Shown: one piece after another, positions 6,332 to 14,146 of the stretch
Position numbering within the stretch: the stretch's first letter is position 1
Layout of the letters: every line of letters begins with the position of its first letter
From: CAYNFH01 sp964396385
Lineage (GTDB): Bacteria > Armatimonadota > Chthonomonadetes > Chthonomonadales > CAJBBX01
Assembly (NCBI GenBank): GCA_964396385.1
Contig: CAYNFH010000158.1
Coordinates: forward strand, 1-16,141
DNA: 16,141 nt
Reading direction: 5' to 3'
Program-made: the position numbers and the translations under genes
The notes under the pieces: generated by a model
Databases searched by the model: none
Seen by the model: only the letters and a program-made list of their open reading frames with translations
What the model was told of the DNA's origin: nothing

Positions 6332-8218
6332 CTAGAAATGCAGCCCAAGCTTGGCTTCCGCCTTGTACTCGGTGATGGGCTGCAGGATCCCGTCCTTCTC
6401 ATGGGTGGTCAGGACCCCGCTGAGGTTGAAATCGAGGATGGAGCCAACGTGGTGCGTGAGGCTAAGCGTATAGGTATCGGAGGTGAGGACGCCGGAGTCC
6501 TGTGTAACGGACTCCTGGTAGCCGGTGAGTATCTGGCTGGCCGGGGCGAACTTCCAGCCGAGCTTGAGGTCGATCACGGTGCTGCACTTAGAAGTCAGCG
6601 TCTCCTGCTGCTCCGTATAGTTGCCGGCGAAGCTGAGCGGCCCCAGCTTCGACTCGAGGCCGGCTGAACGGTTCACCGTGCGCGAGACGGCGCCCTGATC
6701 GTCCTCGGGGTTCTCGGCGTAACCGCCGGTCAGCTTCAGCGCTTCCCTGGCAAGCTGCAGCGCGACTTTCACGTTGTAGCTGTCCGGCGTATCCGCGACC
6801 GGAACGCCGCCTTGGAGCGCCTCGCGCTGCTTGGTGGCGCCAGAAACTTCCAGGAACTTAACGGGCTTCAATGTGGCGCCTACGGATCCCGCGTATGTCT
6901 CCGATGCGCCGCTGGCCTGTACCTGGAACCCGCCCGTGAGTGTGATCGCGCCGTCCGGTGCGTACTCCAGGCTTGCCTGCCGTGAGTGCTGTGCCCCCGT
7001 CCCGCTGTACTTCTCCTGCGCCTGGCCGCTCAGCTTGAAGTGCGTGGAGGGGGTTGCCTCCACCTTGAGGGTCGCCAGATCCTGCCCGCCGGAGTTGCTC
7101 AGCTTGTTCTGGAAGCCCCCTTCCAGGGTCAGCGCGGACAGAGGCTGCGTTTTGACCGTGATGGAGCTGGTCTGAGTGACCGCTCCCGAATCCTTGGTGG
7201 AGGTTTCCATTCGATCCACCAGGGCCGTGGCTTGTGTGCTGCTGCCGATCGCCTGGTCTAGCTGCACGCGGTCGGCCGTCCGGGTCACGTTCGTGCCGTC
7301 GGCCTGGTTGGTCACAGTATCTGTGTGCGTGGCCTGGAAGCGGGTGGATCCCAGTGTTCCGGCAAGTCGCTGGCCGATGACCGTGACGACCGATCCCTTG
7401 CCCTGTGCCGGCAGCTCGGTAGTCTGCCGGAAGCTGGCGGAGGGCTGTATGCCGTGGATAGGCTTCAGACCGGCGGAAGCCTCCAGCACCTGAAGTCCGG
7501 CGGTTATCTGTGTCTCCTGGCCGCCCTGGAAGCCGTGTCCGGCGCGAGTCAGGTTCACGCTGAACTGGCCTACCTTGCCCTGAGTCGACTCAGATAGCTT
7601 GAAGGCCCCACGGTCCTTCAGCGAGCCGCCGCGTGAGTCCAGGAAGAGCAGGCTGGAGAGCTTGGAGCCGCCGGCCAGCACGGACGCTCCCTTGAATCCT
7701 AGCAGCATCATCCCCTGGGCGGGCGGGGGAGATCCTCCCGGCATCACGGGCCCGGCGGGCGCAGGACGGATGATGGCGTCCATACTCAACTGGCTGCTCC
7801 CCTGGTCGAACAGCTTGAACTCGACCGGGAGCGCGTAGCCGCCGGCATTTGCCATGGCCTTGCCGTCTATCACATAGTAATCCACGCGTGCTATCTCATT
7901 CGGCTTCAGCGGCCGGGTGAGGTTTAGTACACCCAGCCCGGGATCCAACGAGTAATCCACGTTTGCCTGCAGCCGCTGCGGCCCCCGGGAAACCAGTATG
8001 CCATCCGGCTGGATGCCCTTCCAGGAAAGAAGGTAGGGCCCCGCGGTGTTCCTGCCCACAAAGATGTCTGACACGAGCCGCTGGGCCTCCTGGAAGGGGC
8101 CCGCGGAAGAGGACGAGCCTGGGAGTGTCGACGCCTGCTGCGCCGCGGCCCTCCTCGCGCCACAGAGCACGAGGCAGCACAAAACAGGGGCCAGTCTTCG
8201 GCGGAATCTGGGTCTCAT
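6332..8218 (-). CDS. Secreted outer-membrane beta-barrel-like protein, unknown function
   Basis: This 628-aa protein has a signal peptide (basic MRPRFRRRLA, hydrophobic APVLCCLVLCGA, cleavage likely after AAA at residue 26). Residues about 47-119 form a compact domain with the pattern YLLSWKGIQPDG...NVDYSLDPGLGVLNL...VDYYVIDG, resembling small beta domains found before surface barrels. The rest (about 130-628) is alternating polar/apolar strands rich in T, S, G and Q, ending LGLHF. A terminal Phe on a beta strand is the usual BAM recognition signal of outer-membrane proteins. I infer a large beta-barrel but cannot name a substrate. The ATG at 8218 has AGGA 8 nt upstream and a good promoter at 8253-8282, giving a leader of about 28 nt. 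Confidence 0.75.
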   Translation of the reverse strand: MRPRFRRRLAPVLCCLVLCGARRAAAQQASTLPGSSSSAGPFQEAQRLVSDIFVGRNTAGPYLLSWKGIQPDGILVSRGPQRLQANVDYSLDPGLGVLNLTRPLKPNEIARVDYYVIDGKAMANAGGYALPVEFKLFDQGSSQLSMDAIIRPAPAGPVMPGGSPPPAQGMMLLGFKGASVLAGGSKLSSLLFLDSRGGSLKDRGAFKLSESTQGKVGQFSVNLTRAGHGFQGGQETQITAGLQVLEASAGLKPIHGIQPSASFRQTTELPAQGKGSVVTVIGQRLAGTLGSTRFQATHTDTVTNQADGTNVTRTADRVQLDQAIGSSTQATALVDRMETSTKDSGAVTQTSSITVKTQPLSALTLEGGFQNKLSNSGGQDLATLKVEATPSTHFKLSGQAQEKYSGTGAQHSRQASLEYAPDGAITLTGGFQVQASGASETYAGSVGATLKPVKFLEVSGATKQREALQGGVPVADTPDSYNVKVALQLAREALKLTGGYAENPEDDQGAVSRTVNRSAGLESKLGPLSFAGNYTEQQETLTSKCSTVIDLKLGWKFAPASQILTGYQESVTQDSGVLTSDTYTLSLTHHVGSILDFNLSGVLTTHEKDGILQPITEYKAEAKLGLHF

Positions 8219-8252
8219 GAACAGCGTCCTGAACGTAAGTTCGGCTGCTTAC

Positions 8253-8282
8253 AGTATATTCGATGCTCGCTCGCTCCATCAA
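8253..8282 (-). promoter_or_regulatory. Sigma70-type promoter for the outer-membrane protein gene
   Basis: On the minus strand, TTGATG (8277-8282) and TATACT (8253-8258) are separated by 18 bp. The -10 box ends 34 bp before the ATG at 8218. Confidence 0.65.
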
Positions 8283-8348
8283 GTTGCAGGATTCTGCCGC
8301 CGCTGTTCCGGTGTCGGCGCAGGCCGACACTCGGCCGAAGGCCAGCCA

Positions 8349-8371
8349 GCGCGGGGCTTCAGCCCCTGCGC
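8349..8371. repeat. GC-rich palindrome
   Basis: GCGC-GGGGCT-tc-AGCCCC-t-GCGC folds into a 10-bp stem with a 2-base loop and one bulged T. It resembles REP-like palindromes of G+C-rich genomes, but only one copy is in the window. Confidence 0.5.
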
Positions 8372-8449
8372 CCCTGGCCCGTCCGCATATAAGGGCACCC
8401 GGAACAATTGGCACGATCATCCGCGTAATGGAGGTGACAATCGGATATT

Positions 8450-8477
8450 CTCTCGCAGGCACAGAGCCTGCGGAGAG
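8450..8477. other. Stem-loop in the 8.3-8.6 kb intergenic region
   Basis: CTCTCGCAGGC (8450-8460) pairs with GCCTGCGGAGAG (8466-8477) around the loop ACAGA, with one bulged G. It lies 17 bases before a longer 17-bp hairpin. Together they could be the 3' part of a small RNA. No known riboswitch consensus is recognised. Confidence 0.5.
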
Positions 8478-8494
8478 CCCTACCATCCACTGGA

Positions 8495-8532
8495 AAGCGC
8501 CCGGCGGTCTCTCACGAGACCGCCGGGCGCTT
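8495..8532. terminator. Strong 17-bp perfect hairpin, probable terminator
   Basis: A perfect 17-bp inverted repeat (arms 8495-8511 and 8516-8532, core GCGCCCGGCGGTCTC) has a 4-base loop, TCAC. The tail is short on either strand (CTTCTCC on plus, CTTTCC on minus), so direction is unclear. No protein gene ends just before it on the plus strand. If it terminates something there, that would be an untranslated RNA. Confidence 0.55.
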
Positions 8533-8538
8533 CTCCGT

Positions 8539-8600
8539 GACGGAGGACCGAAGACGGAGGACGGACTCCGAATCGGTCATCCGTCCCCGTCACCCGTCGA
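8539..8600. repeat. Dispersed GACGGAGGAC-type intergenic repeat, copy 1
   Basis: The stretch starts GACGGAGGACCGAAGACGG and continues with CCGTC-type complementary words. Its first 27 bases match 14090-14116 with two mismatches, and the rest is alignable with small gaps. The copy lies directly upstream of the SprT-like gene's promoter. Confidence 0.65.
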
Positions 8601-8608
8601 TCCACCGC

Positions 8609-8637
8609 TTGACCCGCGCTCCCCTTGCTGTTATAAT
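8609..8637 (+). promoter_or_regulatory. Near-consensus sigma70-type promoter for the SprT-like gene
   Basis: TTGACC (8609-8614), a 17-bp spacer and a perfect TATAAT (8632-8637). Transcription should start near 8644, giving a leader of about 76 nt with an AGGAG site before the ATG at 8720. Confidence 0.8.
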
Positions 8638-8719
8638 GAAGCCGCAACTGCCCCTGCAGGACAGGCGATGTTCCTGAAGACGCGAGCCGTCTTTACCCAA
8701 TAGCAGGAGAACAACGCTG

Positions 8720-9577
8720 ATGTCCGCACCCCCATTGCGTGATAATGCCTGGCTCGAGTCACGCTTCCAGTTTCTCTGGACCAACTACTACGCCGACGTG
8801 CGCCGTGGCTTCCCCATCACCGTGAAGTTTGGGCGCGCGGCTCGCTACCGGTACGGCTCCATCTGCAACGTGGGCCGAGAGTGCCGGATCACCATGAACG
8901 GCCTTTTCGCGCACCCGGAGGTGCCGGAGTACGTGGTAGACGCCACCTTGGCACACGAGCTCGCGCACTATGTGCACGGCTACGGCTCAGGCCTTCCCAA
9001 GCTTCACGCCCATCCACACCGCGGAGGCGTAATCGATAAGGAGATGCAGAAGCGGGGCTGCTTCTACCTGGAAGAGCAGGCGGCCGTGTGGCGCCGCGAG
9101 CACTGGCAGAGCTTCTACGAGCGACAGGCCGCGGGCACCGTGTCTCGCGAGGACGCGAACGCCCAACTTCAGCGCACACAGTGGGATGCGTACCTCGCTA
9201 CGGACGGGTTCCGCACGCAGCAGGACCTGGAGGAGCGCCTCGCCGATCTAGCTCCGCGCTTCGGGATCACCGAGCCCGGCTTCACGGTTACGTGGCTCTA
9301 TGCTTCCCCGCGCAGGCTGGGACTCTCGTACCGCTTCCGCAGTGAAAACGTAGTCCGGCTGCACGCCGTGCTGGCCAACACGCGGGTACCCGACGAGATC
9401 ATCGACTACGAGATCTGCTACTGGCTTGCGGTGGAGACGGCCGGGGGCCGCTGGAGCGCCGTAGAGCAGGCGATGCGGGACGCGGGAGTGTGGGCCTCCG
9501 CGGAGCGCGCCATCCAATGGCGGCGCAAGGTGTGGCCGCGCTACCGCCCCGCGAACCTACCGCTCAAATCCAAGTAA
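8720..9577 (+). CDS. SprT/YgjP-like zinc metalloprotease with a degenerate second copy
   Basis: This 285-aa cytosolic protein carries a zinc-protease motif HELAH (H79, E80, H83) in the context PEVPEYVVDATLAHELAHYVHG. That matches the SprT/YgjP-type layout: a GS motif, a strand, then P-x-x-V-x-D-x-x-x-x-HExxH. A third ligand may come from H96, H98 or H100. Residues about 187-242 repeat the same layout (FTVTWLYASPRRLGLSY, then RVPDEIIDYEICYWLA) but lack the histidines and glutamate, so it reads as an inactive duplicate. The start at 8720 has AGGAG about 10 nt upstream and a near-consensus promoter. It stands alone, converging on the large S55 gene with a hairpin terminator between. Substrate unknown; SprT-like proteases in other organisms act on DNA-protein crosslinks. 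Confidence 0.78.
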   Translation: MSAPPLRDNAWLESRFQFLWTNYYADVRRGFPITVKFGRAARYRYGSICNVGRECRITMNGLFAHPEVPEYVVDATLAHELAHYVHGYGSGLPKLHAHPHRGGVIDKEMQKRGCFYLEEQAAVWRREHWQSFYERQAAGTVSREDANAQLQRTQWDAYLATDGFRTQQDLEERLADLAPRFGITEPGFTVTWLYASPRRLGLSYRFRSENVVRLHAVLANTRVPDEIIDYEICYWLAVETAGGRWSAVEQAMRDAGVWASAERAIQWRRKVWPRYRPANLPLKSK

Positions 9578-9602
9578 GGTACGAAGAACTACAGACAAGG
9601 AC

Positions 9603-9631
9603 GGCCCGCCGGTTCACCGAACCGGCGGGCC
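9603..9631. terminator. Bidirectional hairpin terminator between convergent genes
   Basis: GGCCCGCCGGTTC and GAACCGGCGGGCC form a perfect 13-bp stem with the 3-base loop ACC, 25 bp after the SprT-like gene and 26 bp before the stop end of the S55 gene. Neither side has a long T run. Confidence 0.7.
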
Positions 9632-9657
9632 TATCCGTAAGTCCATCAACCATCAAC

Positions 9658-12600
9658 CTACTTTACTTCCACACTCACCTTGTCCGCTGCGGAGAGGCCC
9701 GCCCCGTTGAACGCCTTTACTTCCACGGTGTGTGCCCCCTTACTCAGCGGCGAAGTATGGATGGTAAAGCTCTCCAACTGGCTGTCGAAGATGCCGTCCG
9801 CGGGAGCCGCCGCCATCCACTCGCCTCCGTCTACCCGGTACTGCACTGCCGTAACCGGTATCATGTGCTGCATCGCGGCACCCGCTATGGTCGCAGACCC
9901 ATCGGTTTCTACCTGGACCTGCTCTTTCGGCAGATAGAGCGTTGGCGGCGTGTTGCAAATCATGAACGATTCGGACACGGCCTCCGCGCTTTGTGGATCC
10001 GTGGGGTTGCTCGGCCGATCCGTTGCCACCACTTTGAGCAGATACGAACCATCCGAGAGCGCCTTCGTGTCCAGCGCTTTCGTCGTCTCGCGCAAGGCGC
10101 TCGGCGTCGGGGTAGACGATGCTGCCGGCGAGGGAGTCTGGCCCGCCTTCTGGCCATACTCGTCATTGAGCTGGCGCGTCTGGGCAATGATCTGGTCACG
10201 CATAGCGGCAGGTACATCCGGATGCTTGTCCAGTTCCGCCGTCACCTCCGCAACGGAGGGCGGCCGGTTGGTGGCCGCAGTCCCCGCAGCGTTACCGGTC
10301 CCGGCGGGCGCCGACGCGGTGGTCTGGCCGGAGCTTGCGCCGGGAAGCGGCTTCCACGATTCTCCGTGGTCAGGCGAATAGTAGAGCTGATAGCTTAGCG
10401 TGTCCTTGTCCGGGTCCGTTGCCTGCCAGCGGATGGTCTGCTGCTTGGCCCATCGCTCTCCACCCGCGGGCGCCGCGAACGCGACCGCCGGAGGCTGGTT
10501 CTTGGGCAGGTAGTCCACAGAGACGTCCCGCACGGCGGGAGAGATTCCCGCGTGGTCGCTCGAGAGGGTCAGCCGGTACTGGATGAAGCGTGCTTCTGGG
10601 CTGGTAATGCGGGCTCCGTCCTCGGTCGGCCGCGCGGCGCTCCACGCGCTCCACGTAGCGTCCGGCTCGGCCTGGCTGCCTGTCCGGGTCTCCACAACAA
10701 TCTGAGTTCCGGGCGGGGTGACGCCGGTCCAACGGATTTCGCCCCAGCGGGACCGCTGCTTCGCGTCGTGCACCACGGACTCGTAAGTTCCTGTCTGCGA
10801 GGTGCCGTACGGCGCGGCGGAGTAGACCTCCGCCACATTGCCCGTGCCGGCGTACACGGTGCCGTCGACGCCCGTAGCCAGGGAGAGTATGTCTACGTCC
10901 AGTCGGTTTTCCAGCGCGGCGACCGTGTCGTCCGGGCGCACCGCGTAGACCGTGTTGCCGGCGCTAGCGTAGACCACTCCGTCCGGCGCAGCGCTGAGCG
11001 CAGTGAATGCGACCGGGGACTTGTCGAAGATGGTCTTGACTGCGCCGTCTGAATCGATCCGGTAGATGACCCCGCGCGGCGCGGTTGCCGCGTATAGCGC
11101 GCCGTTCTGCCCGATGGCGAGCCCCGTGATGCTCTGCTCAGGCGCGTCGTAGATAACCGTCCCCCTGCCGGAGGGATCGATCCGGTACACCAGTCCGTCC
11201 GTGCTCGTCCCGGCGTACAACATGTCCTTCTTGTCCACCGCCAGGCACATCACGTGCTGCTGAGTGCTCTTGAAAAAGGGAGCGGAAGCTCCCGTGGGAT
11301 CGATGCGGTAGATGGTGCCGCCGCCTCCGGTGCCCACGTAGATGTTGCCTCTACTGTCGCGGGCGAGGGCGAGGGCGTACTTCTCACCCGCCTGCAGCGC
11401 AACGGTCGCCCTGCCATCCGGGGTAATCTTATACACCCGGCCGTTCGGGCTGGTTCCGGCGTATAGGGTTGCGTCCGGCGCCAATGCCAGCGCCTGCACG
11501 GATACCTCCGGCAGCCGCGCATAGACCTCGCTCGTGCCGCCGGGCAGGAAGTGGACCACGTGCCCTTGCGTCCCCGTTCCACCGAAGAGGCCGCCCCGGC
11601 CGTCCGGTATCAGGGACCACAGAAACGACTCCGTCGAGCCCTGTACCTTCTGCAGCGAGCGCGCCAGCCGCAAGTCGCCCTGCGTGGTAACGCTCACTCC
11701 TCTGGCCACGCCGGCCGAAAAGTCGCCGCGGCTGGTCTGGCGCCAGGTAACCGCCTGCCGGGCCACCGGTTTGTCGCTCGCTTCCGGGGCGGCCGGCGTG
11801 GGCGCGGACGCGTGCGACTGGACGGCGGGCTGCGGGGATGGGGCGGTCGGAACCGCTGCGGTTCCAAGTTGCGAACCCTGATCGGTCGCCTGCTTTTTGC
11901 TCTTAGCTCGCTTGTCCGCAGGCTTGTTCTTCTTGCCTGGCGCATCGTCTACAGAGTACGAGGCTCGTTCCGAGTATCCGGTAGCTCCCCCAGCATTCGG
12001 GGCGGGGGGGGCTGCTCCCCCAAACTGGGGGGCGGCGCCAACGTCCGACTTGTCCGACGTTGCCGCCGACTCCTCATCGTCCCTCGATGTGCCGCCCACG
12101 GTAGCCGCCGTACCGGTCAACCCGGTGGGGGTTGGGATGGAGGGCGCGGTCGTGGGCGTAGCAGGAGAACCGCCTTCGCGAATCTCCTTCCGCTGCACGT
12201 TGATCGCGATCACCTGCTGCCCGGAAACGACCCAATCTGTCGGAACCACCTGCTTTATCTCGTCCCGCTCCAGACGCACTGCCGAAGACTTGGCGGAGCG
12301 CATGATCGCGTCGAGAGACGGCGGCAGGTTGGTAAACTTCTCCCCTTCCACATTCACCGCGGTGCTCGGGAGGACGATGCGCGCCACCATGTCGTTGTTC
12401 TTTTCGCGATCCAGGTACCGGTTCACCATTTGCCGGATGCTGACTGGCGGTGCCTGGTCGGGGTTCTGGGGCGCAGCCGGCCGGAGTACCAGTCCACCAA
12501 AGACGATGGGAGGCGGCACCGCCCCGCCGCGCACCTGCAGCACGTACCGGCCGGAAGGCGTGTTTGGCGGAATGACGATCTTAAGTGTCTTGGTGATAGC

Positions 12601-14055
12601 CGGCTGCTTGAACGGCTTGAGTACGACACCGACCTCCGCCGTCTCGCCAGGCTCGAACTTGCCCTCCTTGACGAAGATCCGCTCGATCTGCGCCGTGCGG
12701 TGCGCGGACTCGATCTCAACACGCACGTTTGCGTCCTTGATGCCAAGCGGATAGAACGGGTTGGATGTGAGCATGCCCAGAAGGTCGTCCAGGTCCGTGG
12801 TTGCCGCGGCGTCTATTCCCCGCGCGTCGTAGACCAGATTGGAGCGGGTGATCTTGCCCAGCTCGTCCGCGTCCACGGTCGTGGTCACGTGGGCCATCGC
12901 CGCCCCGGGAGTATTGCGGATCTCGGACACGGCGGAATCTACCACCGCGGAGACCATGGCCGAATACAGGAGGGGATGGCTAACGGCCTGCGCGTGGAAC
13001 ACCTTGGCGCGGCCGGTGGTCAGGTCCCTGACTTCAACTGTCACCGGGATGATGTTGGGCATCTTGCCCAGGATGCCGCTCACAGCGAAGTTCCGGTCCT
13101 GCGTGGAAGTGCCCACCACCGGACCGGGGCTCGATATCTTGTAGGAGCCGGCCAGTAGCGGATACACATCATAGATGTAGGCGGAGGTCAGAGGCGCGTC
13201 TATCGGTCCAATGCCCATGAATGGATGGCCGAAACCGAGAATGCGGTTACCCTTGCGGTAGGAGACTGTTCCCGTCGCGCCGGCCTGCACGTCGCCCGTG
13301 ACGAGCATCATGCTGAAAGCCGCGCCTGGAACGAGCGGTGCGCCTTTGAACCAAGGCGCTCGCCCACCGGCGACCGCGCCGTCCACGAGCTCCACGTTGT
13401 ACGGCTTGAGCGCCGCAGCCAGCTTCTCCCGTGCGGAGCGGGACAGACCCGAAAACGTGGCAAAGGTGGTACAAGGGTGCATAACCAGCGTGCTGCCGGA
13501 CGAGTGGAGGCTGCTGTCCTGCGGCACGTTGTAAACCACCTTCCGGATCGCGCGGTCACCTACCCTGATGGGCGTGTCCAGCGTCGCCGTGCGAATCTTG
13601 TTGTCCGGGAGCTGCGCCGTGGGTGTGGCAGGCAGCTTGGGGTCCCAGGCCTCGAGCATGTCCTCGATCGGCGTGACGCCGCCGAGCGGCTCTTTGGTGG
13701 TCGGCTCTCCCTGCGAGAACGCGCCGATGATCTTGCCGTTAACGTAGACCGGGCTGCCGCTCATCCCCTTGATGAGGTTGGCTTGCCGAAGCGTCATCGG
13801 CCCGCCGGACATGTGGACCAGGATCATGTCGTGTCCGGGCACCACCAGGCTGCCCTTCTTCACGACGCCCACTACCGTTACGTGGAACCGCTCTATCTTG
13901 GTACCCCGGAACACGGTGAGGCCGTAGCCCTCCATGCCCGCGTGGACCTGGCTCAGCGGCATGATATCCGGATAACGCGGCGGGGCTGCGTTGGCCGCGC
14001 CTGCCGCCAGTAGAAACGCACCGAGCGCAATCAATCGCCTGGTGAATCGGAACAT
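9658..14055 (-). CDS. Giant exported SpoIVB/S55-type peptidase fused to a seven-bladed propeller and Ig/FN3-like domains
   Basis: This 1465-aa protein has a signal peptide (basic FRFTRR, hydrophobic core, cleavage likely after ANA at 23). Residues about 28-400 are S55-like: LSQVHAGMEGYGLTVF, then LIKGMSGSPVYVNGKIIGA with nucleophile candidate S99, then VTPIEDM, and later GTVSYRKGNRILGFGHPF with candidate H277. A beta-sandwich (about 440-515) and a further S55-associated region (about 535-625) follow. Then come a low-complexity A/P/T/S linker with a lysine patch (about 626-765), seven propeller blades of about 40-45 residues with LYAGTS...GxVYRIDP signatures (about 811-1082), and Ig/FN3-like sandwiches (about 1090-1465), one interrupted by a P/T/S/A-rich insert (about 1241-1330). 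S55 peptidases such as SpoIVB cleave regulatory partners. Here the propeller and sandwiches suggest cell-surface binding of a protein or glycan. AGGAGG (14067-14072) lies 11 nt before the ATG. hisI lies 91 bp upstream on the same strand. Confidence 0.85.
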   Translation of the reverse strand: MFRFTRRLIALGAFLLAAGAANAAPPRYPDIMPLSQVHAGMEGYGLTVFRGTKIERFHVTVVGVVKKGSLVVPGHDMILVHMSGGPMTLRQANLIKGMSGSPVYVNGKIIGAFSQGEPTTKEPLGGVTPIEDMLEAWDPKLPATPTAQLPDNKIRTATLDTPIRVGDRAIRKVVYNVPQDSSLHSSGSTLVMHPCTTFATFSGLSRSAREKLAAALKPYNVELVDGAVAGGRAPWFKGAPLVPGAAFSMMLVTGDVQAGATGTVSYRKGNRILGFGHPFMGIGPIDAPLTSAYIYDVYPLLAGSYKISSPGPVVGTSTQDRNFAVSGILGKMPNIIPVTVEVRDLTTGRAKVFHAQAVSHPLLYSAMVSAVVDSAVSEIRNTPGAAMAHVTTTVDADELGKITRSNLVYDARGIDAAATTDLDDLLGMLTSNPFYPLGIKDANVRVEIESAHRTAQIERIFVKEGKFEPGETAEVGVVLKPFKQPAITKTLKIVIPPNTPSGRYVLQVRGGAVPPPIVFGGLVLRPAAPQNPDQAPPVSIRQMVNRYLDREKNNDMVARIVLPSTAVNVEGEKFTNLPPSLDAIMRSAKSSAVRLERDEIKQVVPTDWVVSGQQVIAINVQRKEIREGGSPATPTTAPSIPTPTGLTGTAATVGGTSRDDEESAATSDKSDVGAAPQFGGAAPPAPNAGGATGYSERASYSVDDAPGKKNKPADKRAKSKKQATDQGSQLGTAAVPTAPSPQPAVQSHASAPTPAAPEASDKPVARQAVTWRQTSRGDFSAGVARGVSVTTQGDLRLARSLQKVQGSTESFLWSLIPDGRGGLFGGTGTQGHVVHFLPGGTSEVYARLPEVSVQALALAPDATLYAGTSPNGRVYKITPDGRATVALQAGEKYALALARDSRGNIYVGTGGGGTIYRIDPTGASAPFFKSTQQHVMCLAVDKKDMLYAGTSTDGLVYRIDPSGRGTVIYDAPEQSITGLAIGQNGALYAATAPRGVIYRIDSDGAVKTIFDKSPVAFTALSAAPDGVVYASAGNTVYAVRPDDTVAALENRLDVDILSLATGVDGTVYAGTGNVAEVYSAAPYGTSQTGTYESVVHDAKQRSRWGEIRWTGVTPPGTQIVVETRTGSQAEPDATWSAWSAARPTEDGARITSPEARFIQYRLTLSSDHAGISPAVRDVSVDYLPKNQPPAVAFAAPAGGERWAKQQTIRWQATDPDKDTLSYQLYYSPDHGESWKPLPGASSGQTTASAPAGTGNAAGTAATNRPPSVAEVTAELDKHPDVPAAMRDQIIAQTRQLNDEYGQKAGQTPSPAASSTPTPSALRETTKALDTKALSDGSYLLKVVATDRPSNPTDPQSAEAVSESFMICNTPPTLYLPKEQVQVETDGSATIAGAAMQHMIPVTAVQYRVDGGEWMAAAPADGIFDSQLESFTIHTSPLSKGAHTVEVKAFNGAGLSAADKVSVEVK

Positions 14056-14089
14056 CTATCGAATTGCCTCCTAACCCTCTGCAAAGAAC

Positions 14090-14145
14090 GACGGAGAACC
14101 GTAGACGGAGGACGGACGGATTCCGTCATCGCTCCCCCGTCGTCG
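14090..14145. repeat. Dispersed GACGGAGGAC-type intergenic repeat, copy 2
   Basis: This is the second copy of the element at 8539-8600: 25 of its first 27 bases match, followed by a similar TCCGTC-rich right half. It fills the gap between the hisI stop and the S55 gene's ribosome-binding site. Confidence 0.65.
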
Positions 14146-14146
14146 G

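Noticed and set aside
8495..8532. ZTP (pfl) riboswitch, because of a CCGCCGGGC string
   Set aside because: The conserved upstream pfl segments are absent and the string is simply one arm of a perfect hairpin; the downstream gene is not in purine or folate metabolism.
8263..8703. Plus-strand open frame of 146 codons across the intergenic region
   Set aside because: It runs through three hairpins, a repeat and a promoter, and its product is low-complexity with no ribosome-binding site seen.
11551..13158. Long plus-strand open frame of 535 codons opposite the S55 gene
   Set aside because: It is antisense to well-supported coding sequence, is very rich in arginine and glycine, and has no recognisable domain; such frames are common opposite G+C-rich genes.
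13225..14013. Plus-strand open frame opposite the S55 protease region
   Set aside because: The minus strand encodes clear S55 motifs and a signal peptide here; the antisense product has no family features.
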